Source: Lingula anatina
Lineage: Eukaryota > Brachiopoda > Lingulata > Lingulida > Lingulidae
DNA: 49,238 nt
Reading direction: 5' to 3'
NCBI RefSeq assembly: GCF_001039355.2
Contig: NW_019775913.1
Coordinates: forward strand, 55,924-105,161
Notes under the pieces: generated by a model
Told to the model about the DNA's origin: nothing
The model's database searches: none
What the model saw: only the letters and a program-made list of their open reading frames with translations
Shown here: piece by piece, positions 46,570-49,238 of the stretch
Position numbering within the stretch: the stretch's first letter is position 1
Layout of the letters: every line of letters begins with the position of its first letter
Made by a program: the position numbers and the translations under genes

Positions 46570-48320
46570 AAAAGGTTTTTAAAAAACCTTTTGGATAATA
46601 TTCGCACCTTATTGATACGAACAAAAATTAGACTGCGCTAAAGGGGTATTACGAGATGCACATTTATTTTACTGACACATTTTGTCATCAACTTAACAAT
46701 AACTGTTTTCACAGTCTAGCTGAAGATCAATTACAATGCCTGTTAGAGAAGTTTTTGCAAATTACAGCTATGAGAAGGCAGTTTCGTCTAAAACAATTAA
46801 TTAACTGTGTCTTGTCTTGTTGTCGCTATTCATGGATTTAACTGAACTGAAGATTCTTTAAATGGCTAAAATATTACAAAAACATCAAACAACTAAAAAT
46901 AATGATCTGTGGCAAAAGACCTCAGGCATTTTTTCTCGATTTTTAAAAGCGAGGTGACACGTACCGCAACGTATAGTAGCGGTGATCTATTTAAATAAAC
47001 GTAAACAAAGGCATTTTCTAAATCATCATACTCGCTTTGATTCTGTACTTAAGTGAAAATAAACTAGATCGATTGGAGAATGTGAGATGGCGCTGCGAAC
47101 AACTGTAACGATGATTTAATTTTTAGTCCGTTCATGTTTTTCAACGAAAACATTCATAATAAGAAATTGACCATTAAAATGTAAGCTCTTTTCAGCAAGT
47201 TAAGTTGTATGCTCGCCAGTGAGATGTGTAATGATGACCACTCAGACTTATAACAATGTTAAAACACGTGCAGTTTTCAACTAAGGTTTAAGGGGACAAA
47301 GTAAACGTATAAATGTGAAATGTTTAATTTCAATTTTTATCTTATTGCCTTATTCATTATTTTTCCTTTTTTTTCTCTATTCATGCTACTGGTATCAGAG
47401 TAGTGGCAACACAGAGCCATGAAGGGAGGCGTCCGTTGTTAATAAGTGGTGGATTTGGGGGGGAGGGGGTCAGGACCTTACGATTTCTGAAAAAAAATCA
47501 CACCAGTGAAAATAGAATTTTGACTAGCTGAATCATAGTTCTAAACCGTACAAAATGGCACCGTTCGCCCTCTTAAATACCAAATAATTCCGGGGCCCTT
47601 CAGGGGGCCATGAAACCCACGCCAAGGGGGGGGGGGGGGGTCGGCTTCTCATCCGCGGACCCCCTTCAAAAATCCTGGATCCGCCCCTGATTACTATATC
47701 AGTCGATGTTTTATACGCAAAAATATTCATTTGTTTCTACTACCTGGTATAAGTTAATCAAGATTTTTCATGTGACCTGCTGCTGGTTTTCTTTGTTTCA
47801 TTAAATCACAATTACTTGTTCTTCATTTTTCAGAGTAACAAATCAGTCGATTGTAAAATGTGTTTTAGAGCACTGAGGTGGCTGTGTATGGCAAGTCCAG
47901 CGTACTTTCAATGTGACTCATTACAATTCACTACAATGGAAACAACCATGTTCCCTCCGGCTGCCTCGAAAATGCACTCACTTTACGCCCTATTACATTA
48001 TCCACATTTTGATCATTGTTGGAATACACACGTACTATTGTGACGTGGCCTGCGAGAAGTTCAGTTTAACGGACATCGTGTCTATTATAATTTTGGGGAG
48101 AAGGTATGTTTAATCAACAATTGTCATCAAATTTGCCTGTACATTTCGAAGTCACTGCTTAGTTTCTATTACTCTTATATTAAAATAAAGTGATAAACAG
48201 AATAATCAAAATAAAAATAGTAAATAAAAAGTGTATGTTAGTTGGATCTTATAATCAATTTTCCGCATCACTATCAAACGCCATTCCCTATGAACAAGTT
48301 GACCATTGGTGACAACAGGA
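46570..48320. other. No recognisable gene apart from the repeat copy inside
   Basis: AT-rich with short ORFs that resemble nothing known to me. A weak start context with a 10-codon ORF occurs near 47087 and was not accepted. Confidence 0.55.
47575..47691. mobile_element. Dispersed repeat ending in ATCCGCCCCTGA, copy 2
   Basis: Same blocks as at 46480, with an extra insert of about 25 bp and a long G run. The apparent ORF on the minus strand reading RGGSRIFEGG is translated repeat, not a gene. Confidence 0.6.
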
Positions 48321-48327
48321 ACGCCAC

Positions 48328-48386
48328 CACGTGACAATATATCACTGAAGGTATAAAAGCGCAAATTTTTGAAATTGCGTTCATTC
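48328..48386 (+). promoter_or_regulatory. E-box, TATA box and initiator-like site
   Basis: CACGTG at 48328-48333, TATAAAAG at 48352-48359, and TCATTC at 48381-48386, about 30 bp after the TATA box. The spacing fits a focused RNA polymerase II promoter reading into the ORF at 48413. Confidence 0.45.
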
Positions 48387-48412
48387 AACGCAGACAGATC
48401 TGGAGCAACAAG

Positions 48413-48583
48413 ATGGATGCCATGTGCTGCGCCACGTATCAAGCAAAAAGGACAAAGGAGTCGACTCCCATTTCGCCGAATGTTTTCCTCATCCCAAGCC
48501 AACGCATCGCTCATCGAAATGTTTCTTGCACAAGCAGTCGTCTGGACGGTGGATTCGACGTGTCTCTAAGCTGGCCAGCTTAA
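48413..48583 (+). CDS. Hypothetical 56-aa ORF downstream of a TATA box
   Basis: ATG at 48413 in a good context (AAG-ATG-G), stop TAA at 48581. The protein begins MDAMCCATYQAKRTKES and has no recognisable domain. Support is positional only: TATA box 61 bp upstream and an initiator-like site. On the opposite strand a 102-codon frame (48206-48514) overlaps it and also looks protein-like (LCPFC, IRGAAHGIHL), so the strand is not settled. Either frame could be an exon of a larger gene. Confidence 0.3.
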   Translation: MDAMCCATYQAKRTKESTPISPNVFLIPSQRIAHRNVSCTSSRLDGGFDVSLSWPA

Positions 48584-48742
48584 GCCTTCTCTTCTCTTCT
48601 CTCCACGAGGAATCGTCGCTCAGGAATCTTCGCAGGATACATCGTCGGATTTCTGTTGTTGTGGGCTGTATTGTTGTAGTGTCATTGCATGTATTTCTAT
48701 GCATTCCATGTTTCTTCTTATTGCAGGTCCAGGAAGCAGAGT

Positions 48743-48840
48743 GCTGACATAGGTACGAAATCTCATTAATTTTCCTTTTTACTTTCTGTTTACAGTCGAT
48801 TCTGTCGATTTCTGTCAATTCTCGACAGAGCTCCCACTGA
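48743..48840 (+). repeat. Dispersed repeat with 43-bp intron-like core, copy 1
   Basis: Begins GCTGACATAG, then GTACGAA, a CATTAAT branch-point-like block, a T-rich tract and TTTACAG (48753-48795), then a block ending CGACAGAGCTCCCACTGA. It recurs at 49148. Confidence 0.75.
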
Positions 48841-48907
48841 CAACTGAAAGGAAAAGAGGGCCACATCTACACGACACATACTTCGATCAATCCTTGGTGC
48901 CAACGAG

Positions 48908-49003
48908 TCCTGCCATAGTCTACGAGATGGTTCCATTGGGGAAGCGTCCAGAGAGCCCTGCCACGGTCTGTCTACAAGGTGGCTGCATTGGGGAAACGTC
49001 CAA
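48908..49003. repeat. Two imperfect units of about 49 bp
   Basis: Each unit holds CCTGCCA-[T/C]-[A/G]-GTCT, then GCATTGGGGAA or CCATTGGGGAA and GTCCA. The units lie in tandem between the two intron-like repeats. Confidence 0.65.
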
Positions 49004-49062
49004 GGCATATGGTGTTTCAATGAGATAGAAAACCGTTAAATGTAAGCATGATTGCAGAGTAA

Positions 49063-49130
49063 TAATAATAATAATAATAATAATAATAGCAACAATAATA
49101 AAAACAATAATAAGAATAATTATTTTGATA
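49063..49130. repeat. (AAT)n microsatellite
   Basis: Uninterrupted AAT units, then degenerate AAT/AAC units. Confidence 0.92.
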
Positions 49131-49147
49131 ATCTTTATTGAAATATT

Positions 49148-49238
49148 GCTGACATAGGTAGGAAAACTCGTTAATTTTCCTTTTTTCTTCCTGTTTACAG
49201 AGCCCCATTATTGCGATTCTCGACAGAGCTCCCACTGA
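49148..49238 (+). repeat. Dispersed repeat with 43-bp intron-like core, copy 2 (cut by the window end)
   Basis: Same GCTGACATAG start, GTAGGAA, CGTTAAT, T-rich tract and TTTACAG (49158-49200, again 43 bp), then CGACAGAGCTCCCACTGA at the window edge, about 400 bp after copy 1. Confidence 0.75.

Noticed and set aside
47087-47130. Start codon ATGGCGCTGCGAACA followed by a possible donor GTAACG
   Set aside because: It gives only a few codons and there is no downstream exon to join; too weak to call.

Overview
The window is animal nuclear DNA: AT-rich, with spliced genes (GT-AG introns of 0.1 to 7 kb), many microsatellites, short inverted-repeat transposons and long homopolymers. Two genes can be named from their proteins: a BMP type II receptor (BMPR2) on the plus strand and translin (TSN) on the minus strand. 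Long introns, MITE-like elements and strong allelic divergence fit a highly heterozygous, probably marine, bilaterian invertebrate. I cannot fix the species or phylum.

Layout. Positions 1-3487 hold no recognisable gene and are probably the first BMPR2 intron or 5' flank. BMPR2 runs from 3488 to 22527, followed by a long AT-rich 3' UTR candidate (to about 26.6 kb) carrying two transposon-like insertions. The signal-peptide exon lies upstream of the window or was not recognised. A minus-strand gene of unknown family (27709-31399, three exons seen, about 647 aa) converges tail to tail with BMPR2. Between 31.4 and 42.9 kb I see no confident gene. Translin occupies 45996 down to 42899 in six exons, with a CpG-containing 5' flank. 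The last 3 kb hold repeats, a TATA-box promoter candidate with a 56-codon ORF, and a repeat that contains a 43-bp intron-like segment.

The most important caution is assembly. Single N bases at 13774, 17374 and 37231 join contigs that overlap each other. 13775-16870 is a second, slightly diverged copy of 10679-13773. 17375-18530 is a third, near-identical copy of 12618-13773. 37232-38987 repeats 35498-37204. The coding differences I found between the BMPR2 copies are all synonymous. This looks like unmerged haplotypes, not real exon duplication, and a naive gene model would repeat the transmembrane and kinase exons.

The most biologically interesting local structures are these: tandem duplications that cover an exon 3' end plus its splice donor, four 80-bp units in translin and two units in BMPR2; a DLG in place of the DFG seen in human BMPR2, with an altered glycine loop; a MITE with 18-bp perfect ends inserted into a 62-bp tandem array; and the unknown zinc-ribbon-like protein. 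BMPR2 and translin have no evident functional link, and nothing suggests the genes work as a cluster.
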